A stretch of 64,000 nt of DNA from Pectinophora gossypiella (Eukaryota > Arthropoda > Insecta > Lepidoptera > Gelechiidae): assembly GCF_024362695.1 (NCBI RefSeq), contig NC_065417.1, forward strand, positions 10,595,001 to 10,659,000, read 5' to 3'. The position numbers and the translations under genes were made by a program. Below, piece by piece: positions 1-10,431 of this stretch; position 1 is the stretch's first letter; the number at the start of each line of letters is the position of its first letter. Below the pieces are notes generated by a model. It did not search any database, was not told the DNA's origin, and saw only the letters and a program-made list of their open reading frames with translations.

Positions 1-96
1 ACGTGGAAACACGAGAACGTCAGGTGCATAAACGAACGTTGTCATGCGACGACTAATAAGGTACTTGATAAAGTTCGCGTTAGGGTGGTGCAGTTT

Positions 97-177
97 TCGA
101 TAGGCCACTGTTGGCCTATCGATATCTATATCGATAGTTTCAATACTATCGATAGTTGGGCGACTCCCAATAGTCCA
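97..177. repeat. ATCGAT-rich inverted repeats
   Basis: A perfect 10-bp inverted repeat (97-106 with 113-122, 6-nt loop) is followed by several copies of the palindrome ATCGAT within about 55 bp. TATCGATA-type sites are known as DREF binding sites in flies, but clusters also occur inside transposon ends. Seen: the repeats. A regulatory role is not supported by any nearby gene. Confidence 0.5.
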
Positions 178-313
178 AAGCAAAACTATTCATGACACAT
201 TGTTGACATTATTGATCTAAATGAGCTCTCAATAGTTTCTATTCTATTGATCTATCAATCAGTATGGATGATTTTGGAGGTCCGTTTCAACATCACGAAC
301 TTACTTCCCGTAG

Positions 314-518
314 TCATCTCCCTAGCATTATCCCGTTTTTCACAGTGTCCGCTTTCCTTAGCTGAAGATTTGACAGGTTCGGTTTTTTACAAAAGCGACT
401 GCCTGTCTGACATTCCACCCCGCGAAGGGAAATCCAGCCCAATACAGGTTAGATCACATACCTCTAAAACGCATTTCTCGGGTATGTGGGTTTCCTCACG
501 ATGTTGTCCTTCACCGCA
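314..518 (-). mobile_element. SINE-A fragment (body and 3' end)
   Basis: This segment matches the body of the complete SINE-A at 55244-55566 in reverse orientation, from its 3' tail (CATCTCCCTAGCATTATCCC) to the middle. The tRNA-like head is absent. The open frame through it is a by-product of the repeat and not a gene. Confidence 0.8.
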
Positions 519-1028
519 TATAGAAGTAATGCAAACAAATGTAAGTGGGAATGTTGCTTTTTTAGGTGAATTGTTTTGATCTTTTTAAACCCCCCCCCCC
601 ATCCCTGGTTCTGTGACCGTTGTTCCCAGGTCATTCCCACCCCTACAAGCCCCCATTTGTTAGGAGTTCCGGGTCTGATATTGCATGTCTAATTAATAGT
701 GTTGTCTAGTTCGGGCAGTGATAGCAGTTGTGTTTTATTGATCCCAGCAAGTTTGTTTCGGCCGTAACTTTTGCAATACGTACGGGTGCTGTCGTGTCGT
801 GAGTTTAGACATCTGTGACGGACGACCGGTAGGCAACTGAATTAGGACAGTGGAAAACTATTCGGATACTTTTTGCCTTTAGCGGATACAAATACAATAC
901 CTACAACATAAACACCCGCAACAATACAAACACCTGTGCTTAGAAAGTTTACAGAAAATTGAATCAAAAACAAAAACTCGGATGGGACTGGAACCTGTCA
1001 AGCTGGGACGATCGTGTTAACCATAGGC
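519..1028. other. Stretch without recognised genes
   Basis: Only an 11-base C run (590-600) stands out. I see no coding, RNA or repeat feature that I can support in the rest. Confidence 0.5.
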
Positions 1029-1242
1029 TAGTTTCCAACTAGTCAAATCAGTTACTTTTTACTAGATGTCAAAATACGAAATTACTATAGAATTTGTTTT
1101 AAAAAGTACACTGTTATGACATAGAAAAACGTGTCAAATTGTACCACTAGATAGAAATAAGGAAATGTTTTTTGACAGTTTTAGATCTGCTTTTATTTAG
1201 CTTAATCAGAATTTCGTAATTTATCTTTAACCTAGGGAACTA
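1029..1242 (+). mobile_element. MITE-X copy
   Basis: One of five copies of a 210-260 bp element (others at 21468, 29725, 33066, 47197). Both ends carry the motif TAGTTTCC in inverted orientation, followed by a GTCAAA-like block, as expected for short terminal inverted repeats. The interior has a conserved 'TGACRTCATAGAAAAACGTG'-like segment. No transposase is encoded, so it is presumably a non-autonomous DNA element. Superfamily not determined. Confidence 0.65.
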
Positions 1243-1262
1243 CTGAACTACTGGATTGTACT

Positions 1263-1334
1263 GTATCTATCATCATCTGTGTTAATTTGTTTTGTATGTT
1301 GTGTGCAATAAAGTATTTTGATTTGATTTGAAAC
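1263..1334 (+). repeat. Retroposon 3' end with AATAAA and TTTGA tail
   Basis: A GT-rich stretch, then GTGCAATAAAGTATTTTG and the tail (TTTGA)n. The same end with other short tails occurs at 9835-9916 (TTATG repeats) and, reversed, at 10362-10430 and 23015-23100. This looks like the polyadenylation-signal end of a non-LTR retroposon family with a microsatellite-like tail. The body is not recognisable here. Confidence 0.55.
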
Positions 1335-1763
1335 TAAGTACCTAATTACACTGGGCCCTAATCCTGTCCATGCGTCGATCTATATCGTCATTATGCTGAT
1401 GCCGACGAACAGTAAAAGTCACAATAAAAATATATGAAAATCATGAATGCGTATCTGGTTTGAGCTTTGGTGTGAATATACCGATGACATATTTTTCCAA
1501 AAAAAATCTAGCTTTCATATATCGAAAGGATAAGTGGAATCATTCATTCGCTCCCAATGCAACATAGAGAAGCAATTTAGTATTTAATGGCTATAATTAC
1601 AAAATGAAGACTGTGTCGCTGATTCTGCATAGAATTGACTTGTCAATTACTTCATTGTACGACCAAGTAGTAAAAGCCATTTTAGGCTTTATTGCGCTCG
1701 TTTTGTTTTATGGCGGTAAGAACCTATGTTTAATACAATTACTTAAGTATTAATTTAACCTTT

Positions 1764-2051
1764 CATCACTAGCCCATTAACGTCCCCACTGCTGGGGCAC
1801 GGGCCTTCCCTATGGATGGTTAGGGAGATCGGGCCTTAAACCACCACGCGAGCCCAGTGCGGATTGGTGATTATTAACGACTGCTAATGCAGCCGGGACC
1901 AACGGCTTAACGTGCCTTCCGATGCACGGAGGAGCTCGAGATGAAAACTTTTTTTTTGTGGTCACCCATCCTATGACCGGCCTTTGCGAAAGTTGCTTAA
2001 CTTCGACAATCGCAGGCCGAGCGCGTTTACCGCTGCGCCACCGAGCTCCTC
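1764..2051 (-). mobile_element. SINE-C, full length (tRNA/5S chimeric head)
   Basis: Full-length 288-bp copy on the minus strand. Its 5' end is at 2051 (GAGGAGCTCGGTGGCGCAGC, tRNA A-box-like), followed by a 5S-like internal region with GTTAAGCAAC and GGATGGGTGACC, a core shared with SINE-B, and a 3' end resembling RTE LINE tails. Flanks 1752-1763 and 2052-2064 are a near-perfect target-site duplication (AATTTAACCTTT, one extra T on the right), so the boundaries are well set. Confidence 0.88.
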
Positions 2052-2286
2052 AATTTTAACCTTTATAATGTTATAATATGTAGTTCGTCTGGTCAACGTA
2101 GATAAAGGATTTCCACAAGAACTCATGCAATCGGATTAAACTAACGAATGCCTGAACAACATGCAAAGCTAACGAGAACTGTTCTAAATATACTGAAACT
2201 AACATACATTACCACAGTACTAAATAAATATCATGTTGAGCCCTCTCTGAGTAGACGAATACATTATAGAATTGTTTTTTCTCCTT

Positions 2287-2490
2287 TCATGTTTGGATCA
2301 TAACAATTATAGCGTGCTCAGCGGTGACGGAAAACATCATGAGGAAACCCACAATTCCGAGAAATGCTTTTTGGAGGTGTGTGACTTCGCCGGTTGGAAG
2401 GTAGACAGTCGCTTCTGTAAAAACCGGATGTGTCAAATGTTCAGGCTAGGTAAACGGATCCTGTGTAAATGAAAGAACGCTAAGAGATGA
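2287..2490 (+). mobile_element. SINE-A fragment (body to 3' end)
   Basis: Plus-strand SINE-A body, beginning after the tRNA-like head and running to a decayed GAGATGA end. It contains the family hallmarks AAACATCATGAGGAAACC and the GTCGCTTCTGTAAAAACCGG block. The short open frame here is a repeat by-product. Confidence 0.75.
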
Positions 2491-2645
2491 AGTTTATTTT
2501 GTTCTCGTTTCAATGGGAAGAATGTTGAACCGTACACATCGATATTATTATATTTAGCTGGTAGTGATAGCAATACATCTACCGAAATAAGAATTACGAA
2601 GTGAAAAGAAAACACATTGTTTTAAGTTTACGATTACCGTAATTA

Positions 2646-2786
2646 AAACACATAATAACGGGTTCTTACCGCGTTTAAAATAGGGATCATCAGTCATCCC
2701 GTGATCATGGCACTTGCAACAGTGTCGAAATATCGGGAGTCTCATATCCCTATTTTAAACGCGGTAAGAACCCGTTTTATGTGTTT
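2646..2786. repeat. Foldback repeat with 42-bp arms
   Basis: Arms 2646-2687 and 2746-2786 are reverse complements apart from a single 1-nt indel. The spacer is 58 bp. The arm sequence contains GGGTTCTTACCGCGTTTAAA. A transcript would form a strong hairpin. No flanking duplication was found, so a foldback transposon and two inverted copies of a dispersed repeat are both possible. Confidence 0.8.
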
Positions 2787-3933
2787 GAAAAGGAAATATA
2801 TTTAACATTTAAATAATGGTAGTCTAAGTCCTGAATGAAATCCATACAGTGATAAACTGGTTCTGGGTATCCATATCTATAAAGGATAAAATATTAATAA
2901 AACAGAAAATTGTCCTATAAATGCAATTATCTCTGGAATATTATAATGTGTGTTATGAATATTGATGTTTCCTAATTAAAAACTTCCCAAGCTTCTGATG
3001 TCAAAATGAAATAGAAATGCAAAACAAATAATGACGTGCCGTAGTCTCATTTCATTAAAATACTTCTGAAAGATCAATATTCCATTCCATCCCTCCCGTC
3101 GTATTTCGGTTTCAAAAACTGTGAGCAAACTCGTAAAGAAATTACAGCCTTCACAGAAGTTCAGTTTACTTACGATTTCGGATTTCTTATGATAGGCTCG
3201 CACGCCTTACAGTTTATCGGATACACAGATACCAATTTCCAAAGCTACTTTGTACTCAATATATTTTTAAAGATCCTTTTTACATTTCCCTGCATTAAAA
3301 GTCCCTATACAAGTTACATTCACAAAAGACATAGTATCGCGTAAATACTCAGGAACATTGTATTTCTCGAGGGAAACCAATTTTCTTGCAACGCGTCTCC
3401 TCAAGTTATATTTTCTGCTTGTATTTTCCATTTGTTAGAAGCAATTTCGAACAGTTTTATGTTTGTGTACGATACATGAACATCTGTCTCTTGTTATTTA
3501 TAATTGAATCTGGAATCTTGTTGCTTTGAGAAATGTTTCAGCGAATGCTTCATCGCGAGTATAGTTAGCGGGAAAAGACATGCCATCAAAAACATTTCAT
3601 GTAAAAAATGAAGATGCTTATAAGTCACGCGTCGTTGTCACTCGTAATGTTGTCAGATCTCATGTAGACATTTAGTTCTTACAAAACCTAATATTTATAT
3701 TCTCATACAAATTCAAGTCTTTCAATATTAATGTCGTCCAGGAAAACGATATTATCGTTTTATAAAAAAAATACTTCCTACCTTGTCTCAAATATCTATC
3801 TTAAGACTATAATGTATGTAAAGACTCTTCTCCTTTCTAATTTTATACTCCTCGTCCGTATTCTAAATAAATATGAGTTTGAGATTTACACCCACACCTG
3901 GGCGCTCTGCATGTGGTCCTAATTGTTTTATCG
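2787..3933. other. AT-rich DNA without recognised features
   Basis: I find no repeat shared with the rest of the window and no convincing coding exon. Short open frames at 2976-3203 and 3731-3922 have no recognisable protein content. Confidence 0.5.
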
Positions 3934-3999
3934 AGTGAGAGGTCTCCTGATTTGTTGGGCTAAGCAGTAAATGCCATCTGGGCCAAATCTACTCGTACT
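3934..3999 (+). mobile_element. Retroposon-Z 3' fragment
   Basis: Decayed match to the 3' end of retroposon-Z (motif AATGCCATCTG-GGCAAATCT), seen in better condition at 52352 and 14201 and in a longer copy at 8210-8580. The poly(A) tail is not preserved. Confidence 0.55.
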
Positions 4000-4002
4000 A
4001 AG

Positions 4003-4190
4003 TCATCATCTTTCCTAGCGTTATCCCGTTTTTTCATGAAGTCTAATTACCTAAAGTGAACATTTTGTCAGATCCGGTTATTTTTTACAAAAGCGCCTAT
4101 CTTACCTTCTTACCTAAAGGGAAAACCAGCCCAATTGCAGATTAGGTCACAAACCTCTAAAAACACATTTCTCGGGTGTGCGATGTTTTC
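4003..4190 (-). mobile_element. SINE-A fragment
   Basis: Reverse-orientation SINE-A from the ATGATGA tail to the AAAACATCG block, about as diverged as the copy at 314. It directly abuts the retroposon-Z fragment. Confidence 0.75.
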
Positions 4191-4600
4191 GGTCGTCGAT
4201 GAGCACATGATAATAATAAGATCCAAACATGGTGTCCAAAATGATTAGGGTCATGGTGCATTGGAAGTTTAAAATAGGTTATTTTGTACCTGTAACCGTC
4301 ACAATGAGAATCAAGCGTTATTCCAATTAGCCTTCGGCTACAATAGATTACGCTACTAAAACACCTCAGTTCTTCAGATAATAAATTTAAACATGATTTT
4401 CTAGATTCCCACAGTAATTGCAGTACGTCTGTTGAAAATTGGCTTGGCTGCTCCCACACAGTCATGTCTCTAAGCGGATTGTGCCTCAGTGTGATTGTAC
4501 ACAATAGGGGACAATGGAATAAGCCTTTAATTTTCAATGTTCAGAAATACTTCGATCTTCTGATATAGGTAGAGATACCATCCTATTTTTCTGACTGCTG

Positions 4601-4640
4601 GACTGAAGGAAAACATCGTGAGGAAACACACATTACCGAG
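4601..4640 (+). mobile_element. Short SINE fragment
   Basis: Contains GAAGGAAAACATCGTGAGGA, the most conserved block of the SINE-A body, then diverges. The following CCACCACGCTGC segment (4669-4700) does not match SINE-A and may belong to a related retroposon. Confidence 0.5.
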
Positions 4641-5325
4641 CAAACGGAAAGGGGTATGAAGCCTACTCCACCACGCTGCTCCGTTGCGGGTTGGTGGACA
4701 TATTTGGTGGAGGATACGGGTTAGCTTCCCTTCTGAAACATGAAATTATCTTACTTTTTCAGACGATCGAGTAAATTTAGTCTACAATGTCCTTACCAAA
4801 CAAATGACTGTCTCATAAAGTGATTTCAATAATTTCCTCAGATCGTTAGCTCAATACTCTAACCATTAGACCACAGACGCCATCATTAGCCGTATACTTA
4901 AAGAAATATTGGCTTTTTACATACATAAATAGAATAACCTTTTCTGTAAAGGTACATATTGTACTTATCCCATAATGCAATGACCAGAACGATCATATGA
5001 CGACCAGTTCAATGGCTATAAAGTTGTTTAATTTTATGACCAAATAATATATGTACATGTACGGGAGTACATGAGACCATTGCCAACCACGCTGATTAAT
5101 TTATAGTCCATAATAACACTCAAGCCAGAATTGTGGTGACGTTTTGATTCGGCAAATAGAGTCCGCTCAATCGTCAACAAAGGTCTAAGTGCGTATATTC
5201 TTGGTAATTGCTGATACTGCTAATTGACAGCTTCTGTGGTATATTGATCAGAGCGTTCAACTCAAGATCCAGAGATCCGGGATTCGTTTCCAGGTGAGAA
5301 AATGTCAAAAGGCACTCTGTTAGAC

Positions 5326-5655
5326 TCATCATCATCCTAGCATTATCCCGTTTTTCACACGGTCCGCTTACCTAACCTGAAGATTTAACAGGTCCGGTTT
5401 TTTACAGAAACGACTGCCTGTCTGACCTTCCAATCCTCGAAGGGAAAACCAGCCCAATACAAGTTAGGTCATATACCTCCGAAACTGCATTTCTCGGGAA
5501 TGTGTTCCTCACAATGTTTTCGTTTACCACTGAGCTGATTATCACATGATAATCATTTCTCATTCAAACATAAATTCGAAAACAAATTCGACAGTCATTG
5601 GTTTAGGCCTGTGCTGGATTCGAACCTGCGACCTCAAAGTGAGAGGCAAGCGTGA
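5326..5655 (-). mobile_element. SINE-A, nearly full length
   Basis: Minus-strand copy holding the tail (CATCATCATCC on the plus strand), the whole body and most of the tRNA-like head, including the B-box-like GGATTCGAACC and the anticodon-arm region. The extreme 5' part (TAGCCCAGTTGG A box) is missing or scrambled, so this copy is probably not transcribable. Confidence 0.85.
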
Positions 5656-5873
5656 CTGGCATACTTATTATAACGATCTACTAGTATTACTACAAAGAGT
5701 ATGCATCGCATTTTGATTTCCATTTACAATATCGTCGCTGTGTAGAAATATCCAATGAAAACCATGTAAGCGCCATTTTGGAAAATTACATTTTGTTGTG
5801 ATTTTTTTTCATCTGGTTTTCTTTCCAATAATTTCATTTCGGGTAAAATCATCTATTTTTTACTTATACAACA

Positions 5874-6075
5874 CCCCGGACACTGCATAGAAAAATATCA
5901 TTCTAATCGCGTTCCGTCTTACCGCGGAAGTGCGAGCGAGACAGTCTGCGTGCGCTCCTACTTACTTCTTAGCGACTTACGCCCACTTAGACTAAAGTGA
6001 GATGCAAAGGGGGTGAGGTAAATCTAACGTGACGCGCGAAACGAATTGGTGCGGGGCAGAGAGTGTCCGTTCTGT
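5874..6075 (+). repeat. Repeat-Y copy
   Basis: Roughly 190-bp interspersed repeat: CCCGGACAC, then GTGCGAGCGAGA, then TTAGACTAAAGT, then GGGGGTGAGGTAAATCTA, ending near GTGCGGGGCAGAGAGT. Reverse copies lie at 9120, 27570 and 30625. GC-richer than its surroundings and without coding potential. A MITE or retroposon fragment is possible. Class undetermined. Confidence 0.6.
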
Positions 6076-7168
6076 ACGTAGTATTATTCTTTATTATATG
6101 CTTATACATAGAAACTAGCTTGTCTGTTGCGTGATTTTGTTAACAAAAATCACATAAAGGCGACTTACAGGAAATATAACACTGTATAAATTTATGTACA
6201 TATGTATAAAGATAGTGTGAAAGAGTAATTACTTATCTCCGAGCGATAATAAACGGGCAAGTGACATGGACAGGTCAACGTCTTGGGCGGTCGTTATTTA
6301 TACGTTTGTAATAATCATCAGATTATAAATAAAAGTACCTTGACGCATTGTCTTGAAAACAATCAACAATGTATTGTAAACTTCGGCACGGCTAGTCAAC
6401 ATGTTCACCGTACTGTTTAGTACCTACGAGAATCAATCTGGTATCAGAGAGGAAAATCTTCCTCACAATTAAAAACATAATGAAAATAGCTTAATATGCT
6501 TACTTATATATCCGTAATCTGTGATAGCCCTGTTCGAAGAACGCAATGACTTAAGTCATGTCACAGGTTCGTATCTTGGCTCGGTCTTTAAACCATTGAA
6601 TTCCACTTTGTGAGTTTAAGTAACAAAATCACTCGGCACGCATGTTTGGGAAAAATCAAAAAAAATATTGAACGATCGATAATTATTTTGTCACGTTGCG
6701 CATGTTAGCCCTGCTGGATTTGTGCCCGGTTTTTGGGAATAGCCTCCTTTTACATGGAACTTAAACATAGTTGACGTATTTACTATACACCTCTGCCTAC
6801 TTCTTCGAGGATATGTTCTGTATGCTCATTATGCTAGGTATCTGCGTCTAACTCACCTACTGTCATTATAGAAAGAAAGAAAGTATTTATTATTAGAGGA
6901 CGCCACAGTAACAATACAAACACAGTAGGGGAAAAAAATATTACACAAAATCACAATTACTAACAATATGGAAGTTACGTTGTGTACTTATTATTCTATA
7001 ATTCTAAGCTTATTTTAAATAAATGAAACATATTGTTAGAATTGCTCGTCAATTCCAGTAAATGTTAGGTTTGTCTTTCGTTTTTTTTTTTAGACTTAAG
7101 GGAGTGATCCGGTCTGCCCAAATTAATAATATTCCTTTTTTGAGTTTAGGGATTCCATCTAGAAACTC
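6076..7168. other. Stretch without recognised genes
   Basis: Apart from a GAAAGAAAGAAAG-rich retroposon-like end near 6870-6935, nothing supports a gene, RNA or named repeat. Confidence 0.45.
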
Positions 7169-7180
7169 AAGTCAAAATAT

Positions 7181-7451
7181 CGACTTCCGTGGTCCAATAG
7201 TTGAGCGTTGGGCTCACGATCCGGAGGTTCCGGGTTCGATTCCCGGTGGGGAAATATCACTAAAATTACTTCGTGGTCCCTAGTTTGGTTAGTATTACTG
7301 GCTGATCACCAGATAGCCCTTGGTCCCGGTTACTGCTTACTGATGTAAGTAAGTAGTCGTTACATGAGCCATGTCAGGGCCCGTTGGCAGCTCAATAGTA
7401 ACCCTGGGTTGATGAGGTTGGTACTCCACCTCACGACCCATACGATAAAAG
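7181..7451 (+). mobile_element. SINE-B, internally shortened
   Basis: Plus-strand SINE-B with tRNA-like head (A-box region TGGTCCAATAGTTGAGCG, B-box GGTTCGATTCCC), a partly deleted core, and the AAAGAAG tail. Flanked by the perfect 12-bp target-site duplication AAGTCAAAATAT (7169-7180 and 7452-7463). The head is not a functional tRNA gene because its acceptor ends do not pair. Confidence 0.88.
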
Positions 7452-7736
7452 AAGTCAAAATATTATACCTTGGTGTACCCAACACCGGAAAGATGATAGA
7501 TATGAATGGACCTGACTGAGTATCTCTTTAAATTGGTAACAGCTAATTTGGACGCCATTTTCGCAATTGACAGGGATAATTTATAATTTGTGTATATCGT
7601 TTGGACCGGCTCCAAATATTGCTAATGTATTTGTTACAGGCATTAACAGCTGAGCCTGTATATCGGCAAGTCAATTTTGGATTATAATTGGTGAAATGTT
7701 ATCATTTACGGTGTGAATATATCGTATCTCATTAAT

Positions 7737-8027
7737 CATCATCACCAGCCCATTAACGTCCCCACTGCTGGGGCACGGGCCTTCCCTATGGATGGATAGG
7801 GAGATCGGGCCTTAAACCACCACGCGGGCCCAGTGCGGATTGGTGGTTATTAACGACTGCTAATGCAGCCGGGACCAACGGTTTAACCTGTCTTCCGAAG
7901 CACGGAGGAGTTCGAGATGAAATCTTTTTTTTTGTGGTCACCCATCCTATGGCCGGCCTTTGCGAAAGTTGCTTAACTTCAACAATCGCAGACCGAGCGC
8001 GTTAATCGCTGCGCCACCGAGCTCCTC
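7737..8027 (-). mobile_element. SINE-C, full length
   Basis: Complete minus-strand copy, 291 bp, with tRNA-like and 5S-like blocks at its 5' end (right side) and GATGATGAT at its 3' end (left side). An 11-bp perfect target-site duplication, ATCTCATTAAT, brackets it (7726-7736 and 8028-8038). Confidence 0.92.
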
Positions 8028-8209
8028 ATCTCATTAATATTATGTTTTTATTATCTGCTTACAACGTGGAGCTGCCAAGGACAGTGCCATTAGCCTTTTA
8101 AAGGACGTACGCTTGTGTTTTGAAAACACCCAGTAAATACTTAGTTCATCCCTTGCGTGGTGATTGTATTGGTCTATTATGATCATAGAATCCATACTAA
8201 TATTACAAA

Positions 8210-8580
8210 TGTTTTTTTTTTGACGTGACTTATAATAGATTTGCCGCAGATGGCATTAACTACTTGGCCGGACAAATCGGGAGCGCTGGAGGCTCTCACC
8301 CGGTAGAACATTTAAGACAACAGGCCTGAGGGTGCCCAGATGGGCGCGAACGTCGGCTCAGGGTGTCGTTTGAGAGGAAAAATATTTGAAAGAATTAAAC
8401 GACCCTAGTGGGTCGATAGCGATAAGCGCTGATTGAGGGAAATCGTCGACCACGCCGGCGGGGTCTGTATCGGGGTCCTGAAGTGTTTGGTGTCGCGAGC
8501 TGATTGGCTGCCTCAATGGCTAGAGTAATCGGGTCGTCGGGATCGTATATTACTTTCGGACGCCGATACTTTTCAGTACT
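8210..8580 (-). mobile_element. Retroposon-Z, 5'-truncated copy
   Basis: The T run at 8212-8220 is the poly(A) tail of a minus-strand retroposon. Next to it lies the family 3' end (TTTGCCGCAGATGGCATTAA). The flanking target duplication is TATTACAAA (8201-8209 and 8581-8589). The interior shares blocks with 11221-11412 (CTTATCGCTATCGACC, CTCAGGCCTGTTG). It behaves like a LINE 3' end, but no reverse transcriptase motif is visible. Confidence 0.75.
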
Positions 8581-8890
8581 TATTACAAAAATGGCAAAAG
8601 TGTATGTTTGTGTTGTTTGCCCGACATTCCCGACAAAACGGAACTACGCAATGACATGTTTTTTTAAGTGGAGATAGTTGAAGGTATGAGTGACATAGGC
8701 TACTTTTTGTCTCTTTCTAACCTTCTACTTCCCTAAAATTGAGGGGAGGAGGGGGGGTTGTATGGAGCAATCCGCAATTTCAAGATAGAAAGCTATTTGT
8801 GACTAACAAAAAAAAATATGCATCATTTTTTTAATCAGCCTCTTTAAATAGGATGTGATATTTTATATTGGACTTTTCGCAGTTTTATAG

Positions 8891-8983
8891 GTCATCATCA
8901 CCAGCCCATTAACGTCCCCACTGCTGGGGCAACTTCAACAATCGCAGACCGAGCGCGTTTACCGCTGCGCCACCGAGCTCCTC
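8891..8983 (-). mobile_element. SINE-C with about 195-bp internal deletion
   Basis: Only the LINE-like 3' tail (to CTGCTGGGGC) and the extreme 5' tRNA-like head remain, fused directly. The 5S-like part and the core are deleted. It sits inside repeat-Q. Confidence 0.8.
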
Positions 8984-9119
8984 GTTTGGTTTTCTAGGTA
9001 GCAAGCTAGAAATTGGTACATTAAGAAAGGGAAACCGTGTTACCCCGAATTGCCGCGGGCAAAAGCTAGAAAGGAATAATACGTATAGAACTGCAACGCT
9101 CTGCTACCTATCAACGGCT

Positions 9120-9270
9120 AGGTTCACCTCACCCCCTTGGACATAGTTTAGTCTCCAATCCTATGGCGTCAGACGTCACACACACATTTGCGCGTGTGCA
9201 ATAACGTCCATGTGTAGTGTCTGTGTAAAACGAGGTGTTTTGCATGAAGTGTCCGAGGTGTGTCATGATT
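9120..9270 (-). repeat. Repeat-Y copy
   Basis: Reverse-orientation match to repeat-Y (TTCACCTCACCCCCTTGG, TTTAGTCT, GTGTCCGAGGTGTG). Diverged in the middle. Confidence 0.5.
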
Positions 9271-9360
9271 CTATTTTACAGTCCAGAAATATAAAATCTC
9301 GTAGTCCGAAACACTAATTCACAGTTCAAACAGCAAACAGTTTTTGGAATATGAGAATAA

Positions 9361-10016
9361 GAAACATTGTTATAAGAGACAGATGTGGTGTAAGAAATGA
9401 TGTAGTGACCAAGATTGAAAAGGGAATGCTATGATGGAAGGAATAGGTTTACGAATGCGGTGTATAAGCCCAAGGATGTCGGTAGAAATGGCAAAGAAAG
9501 GGCTAGAACGATATACATTGACTAAATTGCGGAAGTATTGTAGGCGTGTGGCTGAGAAGTAGACGAGTAACATGAGTAGTGCAGAAGGTAAAGAGTATAG
9601 AAGGGATGCATAGAGAAATGATGGATTGAGTGAAGGAGTGTGAACGAGTGAGAGTGATAGGAGGAGGGAGAAGGGAAGGAGAGGGGAGAGATAGCGGATG
9701 GCGGACGGAAAGCGATGGTGGTGTAATACAGAGAAAATAAAATAAAAAGAAGCGTTTCAACCGTATTTGACTATTTAATTGAGCAAACCCAAAATCCCAC
9801 AGTATTTAAAAAAAGTTTAGCTAAGTATGAAACTATCTATTCTATTTCTCTTTTGTTTTGTTTTTTGTTTTTTCCTGTTTGTGCAATAAAGTATTTGTTA
9901 TGTTATGTTATGTTAAACTATTGATAAATGTGAAGGAGGCAAGAGACGTTTGGGCAGGATTGAAGCAAATGAAATTTTAAAATGTTAGCTTACCCCGGTG
10001 AAAAAAGGCGTATTGG
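9361..10016 (+). pseudogene. LINE-V C-terminal fragment, decayed and interrupted
   Basis: Plus-strand remnant of a non-LTR retrotransposon ORF. The translated pieces RCGVRNDVVTKIEKGML and, after frameshifts, a GRAGRGRPRRTYIDQIG-like block match the better copy at 61735-62015. The matching 3' end (AAGCAAATGAAA, then TTACCCCGGTG) resumes at 9919-10016. Between them lies unrelated sequence that includes a retroposon end with AATAAA and TTATG repeats (9835-9916). Several stops and frameshifts make it non-functional. Confidence 0.65.
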
Positions 10017-10361
10017 AATACTAATATACCGCCACACGTCACATAAAATGGATATTTTTAGTCCTTCTGTCAAAACAAATTAACAAAATGAATAGACCAC
10101 TCAGACGTACCGGCGCGAAAATATCTATCGTACTTATTTTATTTCTGTCGTAATATTTATGTAAAGTGATTTCGTGTCGGATTTTCAGCGTGATAAGTTT
10201 CATAAATAATCACTCAACATACTTGGTATGTCTAATTATAAAATATTAAAAAAGTGTTACTAAAATATACATTATAGTAAGTATGTAAATGTACATGTAT
10301 AATGTATGATGTTTAATAACACGACTAAGTAAATTCCCAAATGGCCAGGTCAAATCAAATC

Positions 10362-10430
10362 AAATATATCTTATTGCACATAATCAGAACATGCTGAAAT
10401 GTATACAAAATATATTTAAGTAACTACAGT
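10362..10430 (-). repeat. Retroposon 3' end (TCAAA tail)
   Basis: Reverse form of the end at 1263: TCAAATCAAATCAAATATA followed by the TTATTGCAC block. It lies immediately before the LINE-J fragment. Confidence 0.5.
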
Positions 10431-10431
10431 A

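Larger units (their letters stand above)
8191..9072 (-). repeat. Repeat-Q copy split by two insertions
   Basis: Reverse copy of the element at 60780-61189. The left end has ATCCATACTAATATTAC and the right end CGCGGGCAAAAGCTAG. It is interrupted by retroposon-Z (8210-8580, with duplicated target TATTACAAA) and by a deleted SINE-C (8891-8983). The nesting order is therefore repeat-Q first, then Z and SINE-C. Confidence 0.7.

Noticed and set aside
590..600. Poly-C tract as a functional element
   Set aside because: An isolated homopolymer of 11 bases without associated features.
9503..9760. 85-codon open frame on the minus strand
   Set aside because: Ser/Pro/Leu-rich low-complexity translation of purine-rich DNA overlapping a decayed LINE. 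No protein features.
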